From Thermoleophilia bacterium (GTDB lineage: Bacteria > Actinomycetota > Thermoleophilia > Gaiellales > JAICJC01), in assembly GCA_025928435.1 (NCBI GenBank), contig JAICJM010000012.1:1-37777 (forward strand): a DNA stretch of 37,777 nucleotides. Reading direction: 5' to 3'. The notes under the pieces were generated by a model that saw only the letters and a program-made list of their open reading frames with translations, made no database searches and was not told where the DNA came from. Below are positions 16,384 through 23,760 of this stretch, in pieces (the first letter of the stretch is position 1; each line of letters opens with the position of its first letter). The translations under genes and the position numbers were made by a program.

Positions 16384-16596
16384 ATGGGCATTGCCATCGT
16401 CGATTCGGCGTCGGCGCGATCCGGCTTCGCCGCCGGCGCGGCCGCGCGGGGTGAATTCCACTGCGGCGGGTGCGGGTACGGCATCAGCGTCCGGCGGCAG
16501 CTGCCGACGTGCCCGATGTGCCGCGCGACCGAGTGGTATCCCACGCCGGGCCGGCCGCTCGTGCTCGAGTTCGACCGGGCCGACCGCGAGGCCTGA
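16384..16596 (+). CDS. Small zinc-ribbon protein
   Basis: 70 residues. After a flexible Ala/Gly/Ser-rich N-terminus (1-23) comes a single zinc ribbon: F-H-C-G-G-C (Cys27, Cys30) and T-C-P-M-C (Cys43, Cys46), 12 residues apart, followed by W-Y-P. This is the rubredoxin-like or zinc-ribbon spacing seen in small DNA- or protein-binding adaptors; no partner is implied by sequence. ATG 16384 is preceded by a G-rich stretch (GGGGGG) at about -10 that could serve as RBS. The upstream 100 nt contain a TACGGT box (16323-16328) that would give a leader of about 50 nt with a small hairpin. Good coding signal; function unknown. Confidence 0.75.
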   Translation: MGIAIVDSASARSGFAAGAAARGEFHCGGCGYGISVRRQLPTCPMCRATEWYPTPGRPLVLEFDRADREA

Positions 16597-16636
16597 TCCG
16601 GCTTAATCAGGCCGCTCCGCGGCCGATGACCGGGCG

Positions 16637-19153
16637 ATGGCGTCCCCCGCCCGTCAACACGCGCTTTTCGCACTCGCCCGCGCGCTGCTCTCGACCCTCG
16701 ACCCGGAAGAGGTCGCACGACGATTCGACGCGCACGTCCCCGAGCTGATCGGCGGGGAGGCGCGCGTCTGGCTGCTCGACGGGTGCGACGGCCTGCGCCG
16801 GCTGGGACGGCCCGCCGAGACCCGGCCTCTCGACCCGGCTTCGCGCGACGTGCTCGCGAGCGGCCGCCCGCAGCAGATCGGGTCGGACTTCCTCGTGCCG
16901 CTCGCGTGCGACGACCAGGTCGCTGGGCTGATCGAGATCGCGGGCGCCTCGGCCTCCGACCTGGCGTCCGGCGGGATGCAGTTCTGGCGCGCGCTGGGCG
17001 GCCTGGTCGGCGAGGCGGTTCACAACGCCGAGCACCATCGCGCCATCCAGGACGAGCTGCGCCGCTTCCGGGCGCTGGTCGAGCAGATGCCCGCCATCAC
17101 CTACGTCGACCGCGTCGGATCGGGCGAGCCGATCTACGTCAGCCCGCAGCTCGAGGCCCTCTCCGGCGTCGCCGTCGAGCAGTGGTACGACGGCACCGAC
17201 GGCTGGACCGGGCGGGTGCATCCCGACGACCGCGAGCGCGCCTTCGAGCTGTACCGGCAGGCGGTCACGTCCGGGACGCCGTACTGGGACGAGTACCGCC
17301 TCCTGGACGCCGACGGGAACGAGCGCTGGTTCCACGACCGCGCGGTGATCGTCCGCGACGCGAGCGGCGCGCCGATGGAGATCCAGGGCGTGATCCACGA
17401 CATCACCGACCGCAAGACCGCGGAGCAGGCGCTGGTCGACTCCGAGGCGCGGCTGCGCGCGGCCGAGAACCGGTACCGCACGCTGGTCGAGCAGCTGCCG
17501 CTCGCGATCTACGTGAACGACCTCGACGACGCCGGCACCGCGCTCTACCGCAGCCCCGCCACCGAGACCATCACCGGGCGCTCCGCCGAGGAGTGGGCGG
17601 CCGACCCCGGGCTGCTCGCGAAGATCGTCCACTCCGACGACCGCGAGCGCGTCCTGGCCGAGCTGGCCGCGGCGACCGCCGCCGGCTCGCACCTCTCGAC
17701 GGAGTACCGGATCGAGCGCCCCGACGGCAGCATCGTCTGGGTGCTCGACGAGTCGGCCGTGGTGCAGGACGGGGGCGCCGGGCGGCCCTGCCGCCAGGGC
17801 TACCTGCTCGACATGACCGCCCACCGGCAGGTCGAGGAGGAGCTGGCCCACGTCGCCGAGCACGACCCGCTCACGGGGCTGCCCAACTGGGCCATGTTCC
17901 AGCAGCGGGTGCGCGAGGCCGTCGGCCGGGCCGAGGCCGCGGGCCGCGGCGCGGCGGTGCTGCTGGTCGACCTGGACGACTTCAAGCTGGTGAACGACAG
18001 CTTCGGCCACGCCGCGGGGGACGCGCTCGTGGTCGATGCCGCGCGCCGGCTCGCCGAGGCCGTCGACGACGCGGGCGCCGTCTCGCGGCTCGGCGGCGAC
18101 GAGTTCGCCGTGCTGCTGGCCGACCTCGATCCCGGCCGCGGCGGCAGCGGCACCGGGCTCGCCGCCGACGCGATGGCCGAGCGGGTGCGGGCGGCGCTGC
18201 GGGCGCCGGCCGAGATCGACGGCACCGAGATCTACTGCCCTGCCAGCGTCGGCATCAGCCTCTACCCGGAGGACGCGGCCGATCCCGCCACCCTGCTGAA
18301 GTACGCCGACACGGCGCTGTTCCAGGCCAAGGCCGCCGGCCGCGACGGCCAGAGCCGCTACACGCACCCGTCCGCCGACGCCCTCGAGCAGCTGGCGATG
18401 ACCGGGCGGCTGCGGCGGGCCATCGAGGACGGGCGGCTCGTGCTCCACTACCAGCCGCTGGTCGATCTCGAGAGCCGGGCGATCGTCGGCGTCGAGGCGC
18501 TCGTGCGCTGGCAGGACGGGATCCGCCTCGTCATGCCGGGCGACTTCATCCCGCTGGCGGAGCGCACCGGGCTGATCGGGCCGCTCTCCAGGTGGGTGAT
18601 CGCCGAGGCCTGCCGCCAGAACCGGGCCTGGCGCGACGCCGGGATCGACCTGTACGTGTCCGTGAACCTGCCGCCGACCTTCTGGGAGCCCGCCGCGATG
18701 GGCGAGGTGGTCGAGACCATCGAGTCCTACGGCCTGCCGCTGGACCGGATGATGATCGAGATCACGGAGTCGGCCTTCATGAACGCGCCGCACCGCAACG
18801 AGCCGGTGCTGGCCGAGATCCACGGACGCGGCCTGCGCCTCGCCATCGACGACTTCGGCACCGGCTATTCCTCGCTCAGCCGCCTGACGCAGATGCCGGC
18901 GACGACGCTCAAGATCGACCGCTCGTTCGTCGCGGACCTGTCACAGGACAACGTCGTGGGGCTCGTCTCGGCGATGATCCGGATGGCCGAGGCCATCGGC
19001 CTGCAGCCGGTCGCCGAGGGCATCGAGACCGAGGAGCAGCGCGCGTTCCTGCTCGCGCACGGCTGCCCGCTGGGCCAGGGCTACCTCTTCAGCAAGCCCG
19101 CGCCGGCCGAGGTCATCGAGCGGCTCGTGCGCGACCTCGCCGACGCCGCCTAA
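16637..19153 (+). CDS. PAS-PAS-GGDEF-EAL bifunctional c-di-GMP signalling protein
   Basis: 838 residues, no transmembrane segment. Order: a GAF-like N-terminal region (about 1-130), PAS domain 1 (about 140-260, ending D-I-T-D-R-K), PAS domain 2 (about 275-400, ending D-M-T-A-H-R), a GGDEF domain with intact R-L-G-G-D-E-F near residue 484, and an EAL domain with V-E-A-L-V-R-W near 618 and D-D-F-G-T-G-Y-S-S-L near 737. The metal-binding and catalytic motifs of both the cyclase (GTP to c-di-GMP) and the phosphodiesterase (c-di-GMP to pGpG) are intact, so either activity is possible, selected by the sensor domains. No promoter is certain; TAATCA at 16604-16609 is a candidate. The stop overlaps the convergent gene's stop by 3 nt. 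Confidence 0.95.
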   Translation: MASPARQHALFALARALLSTLDPEEVARRFDAHVPELIGGEARVWLLDGCDGLRRLGRPAETRPLDPASRDVLASGRPQQIGSDFLVPLACDDQVAGLIEIAGASASDLASGGMQFWRALGGLVGEAVHNAEHHRAIQDELRRFRALVEQMPAITYVDRVGSGEPIYVSPQLEALSGVAVEQWYDGTDGWTGRVHPDDRERAFELYRQAVTSGTPYWDEYRLLDADGNERWFHDRAVIVRDASGAPMEIQGVIHDITDRKTAEQALVDSEARLRAAENRYRTLVEQLPLAIYVNDLDDAGTALYRSPATETITGRSAEEWAADPGLLAKIVHSDDRERVLAELAAATAAGSHLSTEYRIERPDGSIVWVLDESAVVQDGGAGRPCRQGYLLDMTAHRQVEEELAHVAEHDPLTGLPNWAMFQQRVREAVGRAEAAGRGAAVLLVDLDDFKLVNDSFGHAAGDALVVDAARRLAEAVDDAGAVSRLGGDEFAVLLADLDPGRGGSGTGLAADAMAERVRAALRAPAEIDGTEIYCPASVGISLYPEDAADPATLLKYADTALFQAKAAGRDGQSRYTHPSADALEQLAMTGRLRRAIEDGRLVLHYQPLVDLESRAIVGVEALVRWQDGIRLVMPGDFIPLAERTGLIGPLSRWVIAEACRQNRAWRDAGIDLYVSVNLPPTFWEPAAMGEVVETIESYGLPLDRMMIEITESAFMNAPHRNEPVLAEIHGRGLRLAIDDFGTGYSSLSRLTQMPATTLKIDRSFVADLSQDNVVGLVSAMIRMAEAIGLQPVAEGIETEEQRAFLLAHGCPLGQGYLFSKPAPAEVIERLVRDLADAA

Positions 19154-19686
19154 TCCGGCTCCGGGGGCGGCGCGGCGACGGGAGCGGTGTTGCGCTCGAT
19201 CGCCTGGAGCAGGCGCAGGACGGCGATGAGGGCGAGGAGCATCGTCGTCCAGAAGGCCGCGCCGCCGATCCCCGCGATGCGCTCGTTCGTGGTGCCCGCC
19301 GAGAGGGCGACCAGGACACCCCCGATCAGGACGAGCACGACGAACAGGCTGAGCATGACGACCAGGCCGTCGATCCACGCGAGCGACGGCGGGTGCGCGC
19401 GGACGGCCGAGACCCGCTCGGCGCGCGCGACGCTCTGCGCGTGCCCCCGCACGACGACCGCATACCACTCGATCATCCCCCGCGCCTTGCGCCGCTGGCG
19501 CGCCTCGAGCTCCTCGTTCGCGGCCAGCCGCCGCGCGAGCTCGAGTGCGCGGTTGGTCGTCTCGAGGTCGCGGGCCTTCTGCACCGGCACGTACGCGCGC
19601 TCGAGCGCCTTCACCGCGGCCTGGTAGTTCCCGCTCTCCGCCTCGCGCTCGGCCTGCGCGACGAGCTCCTTCGCGTCGTCCGCCAT
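19150..19686 (-). CDS. Membrane protein with N-terminal helical region, unknown function
   Basis: 178 residues. The first 90 residues are charged, helical and TPR-like (A-E-R-E-A-E-S-G-N-Y-Q-A-A-V-K-A-L-E-R-A-Y) and probably cytoplasmic. Two transmembrane segments follow at about 108-130 (L-V-V-M-L-S-L-F-V-V-L-V-L-I-G-G-V) and 140-162 (G-A-A-F-W-T-T-M-L-L-A-L-I-A-V-L), then a short Pro-rich tail. No recognised family; it may be a small scaffold tied to the membrane. TAGAAC lies 6 nt before ATG 19686, a weaker match to the local leaderless promoter form. Its stop codon overlaps that of the c-di-GMP protein. Confidence 0.75.
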   Translation of the reverse strand: MADDAKELVAQAEREAESGNYQAAVKALERAYVPVQKARDLETTNRALELARRLAANEELEARQRRKARGMIEWYAVVVRGHAQSVARAERVSAVRAHPPSLAWIDGLVVMLSLFVVLVLIGGVLVALSAGTTNERIAGIGGAAFWTTMLLALIAVLRLLQAIERNTAPVAAPPPEPD

Positions 19687-19725
19687 ACCCCGGTTCTACC
19701 ACCCCGGACGGCCTCCGGTAAAGGG

Positions 19726-20505
19726 CTACGCGACGCGCGCCGGGCGGTGCACCCACGCGGGCTCGGCCACGAGCCCGAACGTGCGCTCGAGGCCGCGGGC
19801 ACCTTCCAGGGTCAGCCAGACCGCCCGGCCCCGGGGCTGGGCGCGGATCCAGCCGAGCTCCACGAACCGGCCGTGGACGGCGGCGCCGAGCGCGCCGGCC
19901 AGGTGGTGGCGCTGCTCGCTCCAGTCGACGCAGTAGCGCACGAACGGCCGCCGCGCGGAGGCGGCGCCGTCGAGGTCGACGCCGAGCCCGGACAGGACGA
20001 CCGCGCCGCGGTCGGTGAGCACGTAGTCCACGTCGCGTCCGGCAGCGGAGAGCGGGTCGCGGCGAGCGGCCCGGGGGCGGTAGACGCCGTCGCCGCCCTC
20101 GATCAGCCCGCCGTCGATCATCGCCGCCATCAGGCCGGTGCCGACCTGGCCGGCAAGGTGGTCGTAGCAGCTGCGGGCGACGCGCAGCGCGTGCGCCTTC
20201 GTCCCCTCGCGCAGCGACGTGACGGGGGCCGGCGGCGCCAGCCGCGCCATCGCCTCGAGCATCCGGGCGACGTCCGGCCCGGCCAGGCGGTAGTAGCGAT
20301 GGCGGCCGTGCCGCTCGCAGGCGAGCAGGCCGCCGTCGACGAGCTTTGCGAGGTGCTCGCTGGCGGTCGAGGCGGCGACTCCCGCCTCGACCGCGAGCAC
20401 GCTTGCAGCGAGCGCCCGGCCGTCGCCCAGGGCGGCGAGGATCCGCGTCCGCGCGCGGTCCCCGAGGAGCGCCCCCACGGCGGCGATGTCTGCGTCTCCG
20501 GGCAT
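19726..20505 (-). CDS. ArsR-type winged-helix transcriptional regulator
   Basis: 259 residues, longer than simple ArsR proteins. The N-terminal 75 residues are an ArsR-like winged helix: V-G-A-L-L-G-D-R-A-R-T-R-I-L-A-A-L, recognition helix A-A-S-T-A-S-E-H-L-A-K-L-V-D-G-G-L-L, wing R-H-G-R-H-R-Y-Y-R-L. The C-terminal 170 residues (C-Y-D-H-L-A-G-Q and Y-C-V-D-W-S-E-Q-R-H-H-L-A-G motifs) form a second domain found in many actinobacterial regulators of this size and may sense a ligand or metal. TAGGGT sits 6 nt before ATG 20505 and a 16-nt palindrome lies at the -35 position. It follows kynureninase on the same strand and could regulate that operon; inferred only. Confidence 0.88.
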   Translation of the reverse strand: MPGDADIAAVGALLGDRARTRILAALGDGRALAASVLAVEAGVAASTASEHLAKLVDGGLLACERHGRHRYYRLAGPDVARMLEAMARLAPPAPVTSLREGTKAHALRVARSCYDHLAGQVGTGLMAAMIDGGLIEGGDGVYRPRAARRDPLSAAGRDVDYVLTDRGAVVLSGLGVDLDGAASARRPFVRYCVDWSEQRHHLAGALGAAVHGRFVELGWIRAQPRGRAVWLTLEGARGLERTFGLVAEPAWVHRPARVA

Positions 20506-20511
20506 GGACGC

Positions 20512-20517
20512 ACCCTA
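20512..20517 (-). promoter_or_regulatory. -10 box TAGGGT for the ArsR-type gene
   Basis: Read on the minus strand, 6 nt before ATG 20505. Confidence 0.55.
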
Positions 20518-20529
20518 GACCCGGGACGG

Positions 20530-20545
20530 TTCGGCCACGGCCGAA
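20530..20545. promoter_or_regulatory. Palindromic operator candidate TTCGGCC-AC-GGCCGAA
   Basis: 7+7 perfect arms with a 2-nt centre, located about 33 nt upstream of the presumed leaderless start of the ArsR-type gene, that is over its -35 region and just after the kynureninase stop. Could be the autoregulatory site. Confidence 0.45.
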
Positions 20546-20548
20546 TCG

Positions 20549-21802
20549 TCAGGTGACGCGGGCGGCCTCGGCGGGCAAGCGCTCGTGCACGCCCTCCTCG
20601 ACCAGCCGCGCCAGCCGGTCGACGGCATCCCACAGGTCGGTGAAGCGGGTGTACAGCGGCGGCAGGCCGAAGCGGATGCTGTCGGGGCCCCGGAAGTCCG
20701 GGATCACGTTCGCGTGCTCGATCAGCGCCCGGCATACGCGCCACGCGTCGGGATGCCGCAGCGACACGTGCGCGCCCCGCTCGGCCGCGGCGCGCGGCGA
20801 GCCGAGCGAGAACCCGAGTCCGGCGAGCCGGGCGTCGTGCAGGTCGACCGCGAGGGTCGTCAGCGCGGCGGCCTTGCGGCGGACGGCCTCGATCCCCGCC
20901 TCGGCGAGCATCTCCGCGCCCGCCATGACCGCGGCGAGGCCGATCACCGGCGGCGTGCCGGCCAGGAACCGGCCGACGCCGGCGACCGGCGCGTACCGCG
21001 GCCCCATTGCGAACTGGTCGGCCTGCGAGAACCAGCCCTGGATCGGCGAGCGCAGCGCGTCCTGGTGCCGGTCGGCCACGTACAGAAACGCGGGCGAGCC
21101 CGGCCCCGCGTTCAGATACTTGTAGGTACAGCCCACGGCCAGGTCGGCTCCGGCCGCGTCGAGATTGACGTCGACGGCGCCCGCCGAGTGGCACAGGTCC
21201 CACAGGACGAGCGCGCCCGCAGCCTGGACCGCCGGCGTGATCGCGGCCATGTCCGCGAGCGCGCCCGAGCGGTAGTTCACGTGCGACAGGACGACGAGGG
21301 CCGCGCCCTCCGCCGCGGCGGAGACGGCGGCCACGTCCGGCGGGGCCACGGGGTCGCCGGGCAGCAGCCGCAGCTCACGCCCGTGCGCGGCGGCGAGCCC
21401 CTCGAGCACGTAGCGGTCGGTCGGGAAGTCGTCGGCGGGGACGACGATCGCGCCCTCCCGAACGGCCAGGACGGCGCCCGCCAGCTTGTAGAGGTTCACC
21501 GTCGTCGAGTCGCAGGCCAGGGCCTGGCCGGGGGCGGCCCCGAGGGCGGCCGCGCCGAGCGCATCGCCCGTGCGGCCGGCCAGGTCGACCCAGTCGTGCC
21601 AGCCCGTGACAAGGCGGGTGCCCCAGTCGTCGACGATCGCCTCGAGCGCCGCGCGGGCGTCGCGCGAGAGCCGCCCGAGCGAATTGCCGTCGACGTAGAT
21701 GCGGTCGCCGTCGCCGAGCTCGAACCGCTCGCGATACCCGCCGAGCGGATCGGCCCGGTCGAGCTCGGCCGCGTGCGCGCGGGTCAGAGGGCCGCCGTCC
21801 AC
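20549..21802 (-). CDS. kynU: Kynureninase
   Basis: 417 residues from GTG 21802, the normal family length. PLP-dependent fold type I enzyme that splits kynurenine (or 3-hydroxykynurenine) into anthranilate (or 3-hydroxyanthranilate) and alanine. Visible: I-Y-V-D-G-N-S-L-G-R near the start, S-H-V-N-Y-R-S-G, L-W-D-L-C-H-S-A-G-A (PLP-binding Asp), Lys228 in C-T-Y-K-Y-L-N-A-G-P-G-S-P-A-F as Schiff-base lysine, and G-W-F...F-A-M-G. The start was chosen because TACGGT lies 6 nt upstream; longer forms overlap the formamidase-like gene. It overlaps that upstream gene by 19 nt, so the pair is expressed together with an extra internal promoter. Confidence 0.95.
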   Translation of the reverse strand: MDGGPLTRAHAAELDRADPLGGYRERFELGDGDRIYVDGNSLGRLSRDARAALEAIVDDWGTRLVTGWHDWVDLAGRTGDALGAAALGAAPGQALACDSTTVNLYKLAGAVLAVREGAIVVPADDFPTDRYVLEGLAAAHGRELRLLPGDPVAPPDVAAVSAAAEGAALVVLSHVNYRSGALADMAAITPAVQAAGALVLWDLCHSAGAVDVNLDAAGADLAVGCTYKYLNAGPGSPAFLYVADRHQDALRSPIQGWFSQADQFAMGPRYAPVAGVGRFLAGTPPVIGLAAVMAGAEMLAEAGIEAVRRKAAALTTLAVDLHDARLAGLGFSLGSPRAAAERGAHVSLRHPDAWRVCRALIEHANVIPDFRGPDSIRFGLPPLYTRFTDLWDAVDRLARLVEEGVHERLPAEAARVT

Positions 21803-22518
21803 CGGATCACCGTACCCCACGCCGCCGTCGCCGGATCGATGTGCTCGTAGTGGCCGTCGTCCCCGAGCACGACCAGCTCGCACCGGTCGCCGGCAGCGAG
21901 CGCCGCGGCGTGCAGCTCGCGGCTGAGCTCGACCGGGACGGTGTCGTCGCGGCCGCCGTGGACGAGGAGCACCGGAACGCCCAGGGGCAGCCGCTCGCGC
22001 GGAGACCCGGCCGCGTAGCGCTCCGGCACCCGGGCCGGCGACCCGCCCATGAGCTCGTCCGCCGCCCCGTTCGACAGGCCGAGCCGCGACGCGCGGGCGA
22101 GGTCGCCCACGGCCGCCTGCCCGACGGCGGCGATCACGCGCACGCCTGGGCGCTCGCGGGTCGCCGCCCAGAGCGCGAGGTGGCCGCCGGCGGAGTGGCC
22201 GATCGTCGCGACGCGCCGGACGTCAATTGGCGCACCGGCGCCGCGCAAATTGCCCAGGAAATCGATCCCGGCCGACACGTCGTCGAACGTGGCCGGCCAG
22301 CCGCCCCGCCCGCCGACCCGGCGGTACTCGAGGTTCCAGGCCGCCCAGCCGCGCCCGGCCAGGTCGGCGCACAGCGCGTCCATCAGCGAGCGGTCGTAGC
22401 GCTCCCGCCAGAACCCCCCGTGGAGCACGACGGCGACCGGCCAGGGGCCGGGGCCCTCCGGCAGGTGCAGGTCGGCGACCTGGCTGGAGTCGGGGCCGTA
22501 GCGGTGGAGGACGGGCAC
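21784..22518 (-). CDS. Alpha/beta hydrolase, probable kynurenine formamidase
   Basis: 244 residues from GTG 22518. Has the H-G-G-F-W oxyanion motif (residues 33-37) that is a hallmark of the BNA7/AFMID-type formamidases and related esterases, nucleophile Ser109 in G-H-S-A-G-G-H, an Asp in H-G-G-R-D-D-T-V-P-V and a His in G-H-Y-E-H near the C-terminus. Formamidase removes formate from N-formylkynurenine to give kynurenine, the substrate of kynureninase. The kynureninase gene overlaps its 3' end by 19 nt, which supports this specific call over a general esterase. Tryptophan 2,3-dioxygenase is not in the window. GATGCT lies 6 nt before the GTG. Confidence 0.8.
   Translation of the reverse strand: MPVLHRYGPDSSQVADLHLPEGPGPWPVAVVLHGGFWRERYDRSLMDALCADLAGRGWAAWNLEYRRVGGRGGWPATFDDVSAGIDFLGNLRGAGAPIDVRRVATIGHSAGGHLALWAATRERPGVRVIAAVGQAAVGDLARASRLGLSNGAADELMGGSPARVPERYAAGSPRERLPLGVPVLLVHGGRDDTVPVELSRELHAAALAAGDRCELVVLGDDGHYEHIDPATAAWGTVIRWTAAL
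21809..21814 (-). promoter_or_regulatory. -10 box TACGGT inside the formamidase gene, for kynureninase
   Basis: Read on the minus strand, 6 nt before GTG 21802. It would allow kynureninase to be made from its own leaderless transcript. Confidence 0.5.
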
Positions 22519-22523
22519 TGCAA

Positions 22524-22530
22524 TAGCATC
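22524..22530. promoter_or_regulatory. Overlapping divergent -10 boxes (formamidase and MFS genes)
   Basis: TAGCAT (22524-22529, plus) is 7 nt before GTG 22537; GATGCT (22530-22525, minus) is 6 nt before GTG 22518. The start codons are 18 nt apart, as at 15649/15668. Confidence 0.5.
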
Positions 22531-22536
22531 GCAACC

Positions 22537-23760
22537 GTGACGGATCCGGGCACCACGAGCGTCCGCGCGGACCTGCGGGCGCTCCCGCAGCCGGTGTGGT
22601 TCCTGCTCGCCGGGTCGTTCGTGAACCGGTTCGGGAGCTTCGTGCTCCCCTTTCTCGTGCTCTACCTCACCCACCACCGCGGTTACACCGCCGCACAGGC
22701 CGGGCTCACCCTGTCCGCGTACGGCATCGGCGGCGCCTCGGCCGCGGCGGCCGGAGGCGTCCTCGCCGATCACCTGGGCCGGCGAGCGACCATCGCGCTC
22801 TCGATGTACTCGTCGGCCGTCGTGATGCTGGCGCTGTCCCAGGCCGGCAGCCTGGCGGCGATCGTCCCGCTCACGGCCGCCGCGGGACTGGCGGCGGAGT
22901 CGTACCGCCCGGCGTCGAGCGCGCTCCTGGCCGACCTGGTGCCGCCGGGCCGGCGGGTGACCGCGTTCGCCGCCTACCGGCTCGCGATCAACCTCGGCTT
23001 CGCCGCCGGGCCGGCCGTCGCCGGGCTCATCGCGGAGCGCTCGTTCCTGGGCGTGTTCGTCGGTGACGCGGCCACCTCGGCCGTCTTCGGGACGCTCGCG
23101 ATCACGCTGCTCCCGGCCCGGCCCGAGACGCACCACGAGGCGCCGCCGGGCTCCGTCGGCGCGGTGCGCACGATCCTGGCCGACCGGGCCTTCCTGGCCC
23201 TGCTCGCGACCACCCTGATCATCGGCGTGATCTACTTCCAGCAGGACGCCACCCTGCCGCTCCAGGTGACCGCCGACGGGTACTCGACGGCCGTCTACGG
23301 CCTCCTGATCTCCCTGAACGGCCTGGTCGTGATCCTGCTCGAACTGCCGCTCACCACCTTCACCCGGCGGCTGCCGCCCCGGCGGGTGATCGCCACCGGC
23401 GTGCTGCTCACGGGGATCGGCTTCGGCATCACCGCGCTCGCGACGTCCGCGCCCGCCCTCGCGGCGACGGTGGTCGTGTGGACGCTGGGCGAGATCACCG
23501 CCGCGCCGGTGTCGTCGGCGTACGTCGCCGACATCTCGCCGCCGCACATGCGCGGCCGCTACGCCGGCGCGTTCGGGATGTCGTTCAGCCTCGCCCTGAT
23601 CGTCGGCCCGGTGGCCGGGACGGCGCTCTACTCGGCCAGCCCGGACGCGCTCTGGGGCGGGTGCGTGGTCCTCGGTGCCCTCGCCTCGGCGCTCATGCTG
23701 AGCCCCGCGTCGCGACCGCGCTACGCGACGACGGCGTCGCGCTCGACCAGCGCCGCGTAG
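22537..23760 (+). CDS. MFS transporter
   Basis: 407 residues with about 12 hydrophobic helices. After a short N-terminus comes V-W-F-L-L-A-G-S-F-V-N-R-F-G-S-F-V-L-P-F, then the loop 2-3 motif G-G-V-L-A-D-H-L-G-R-R (the MFS motif A form G-x-x-x-D-x-x-G-R-R/K) and later a second R-R-x-P-P-R-R loop in the C-terminal half. This looks like a drug or metabolite exporter of the DHA1 type. Start GTG 22537 follows TAGCAT by 7 nt. It is divergent from the kynurenine genes and could export anthranilate or a related compound, but that is speculation. Its last 40 nt overlap the 3' end of the convergent ABC exporter. Confidence 0.9.
   Translation: MTDPGTTSVRADLRALPQPVWFLLAGSFVNRFGSFVLPFLVLYLTHHRGYTAAQAGLTLSAYGIGGASAAAAGGVLADHLGRRATIALSMYSSAVVMLALSQAGSLAAIVPLTAAAGLAAESYRPASSALLADLVPPGRRVTAFAAYRLAINLGFAAGPAVAGLIAERSFLGVFVGDAATSAVFGTLAITLLPARPETHHEAPPGSVGAVRTILADRAFLALLATTLIIGVIYFQQDATLPLQVTADGYSTAVYGLLISLNGLVVILLELPLTTFTRRLPPRRVIATGVLLTGIGFGITALATSAPALAATVVVWTLGEITAAPVSSAYVADISPPHMRGRYAGAFGMSFSLALIVGPVAGTALYSASPDALWGGCVVLGALASALMLSPASRPRYATTASRSTSAA

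Noticed and set aside
16783..20556. A 1257-residue plus-strand protein over the GGDEF-EAL gene
   Set aside because: Arg/Pro/Gly-rich shadow of a GC-rich gene; no domains.
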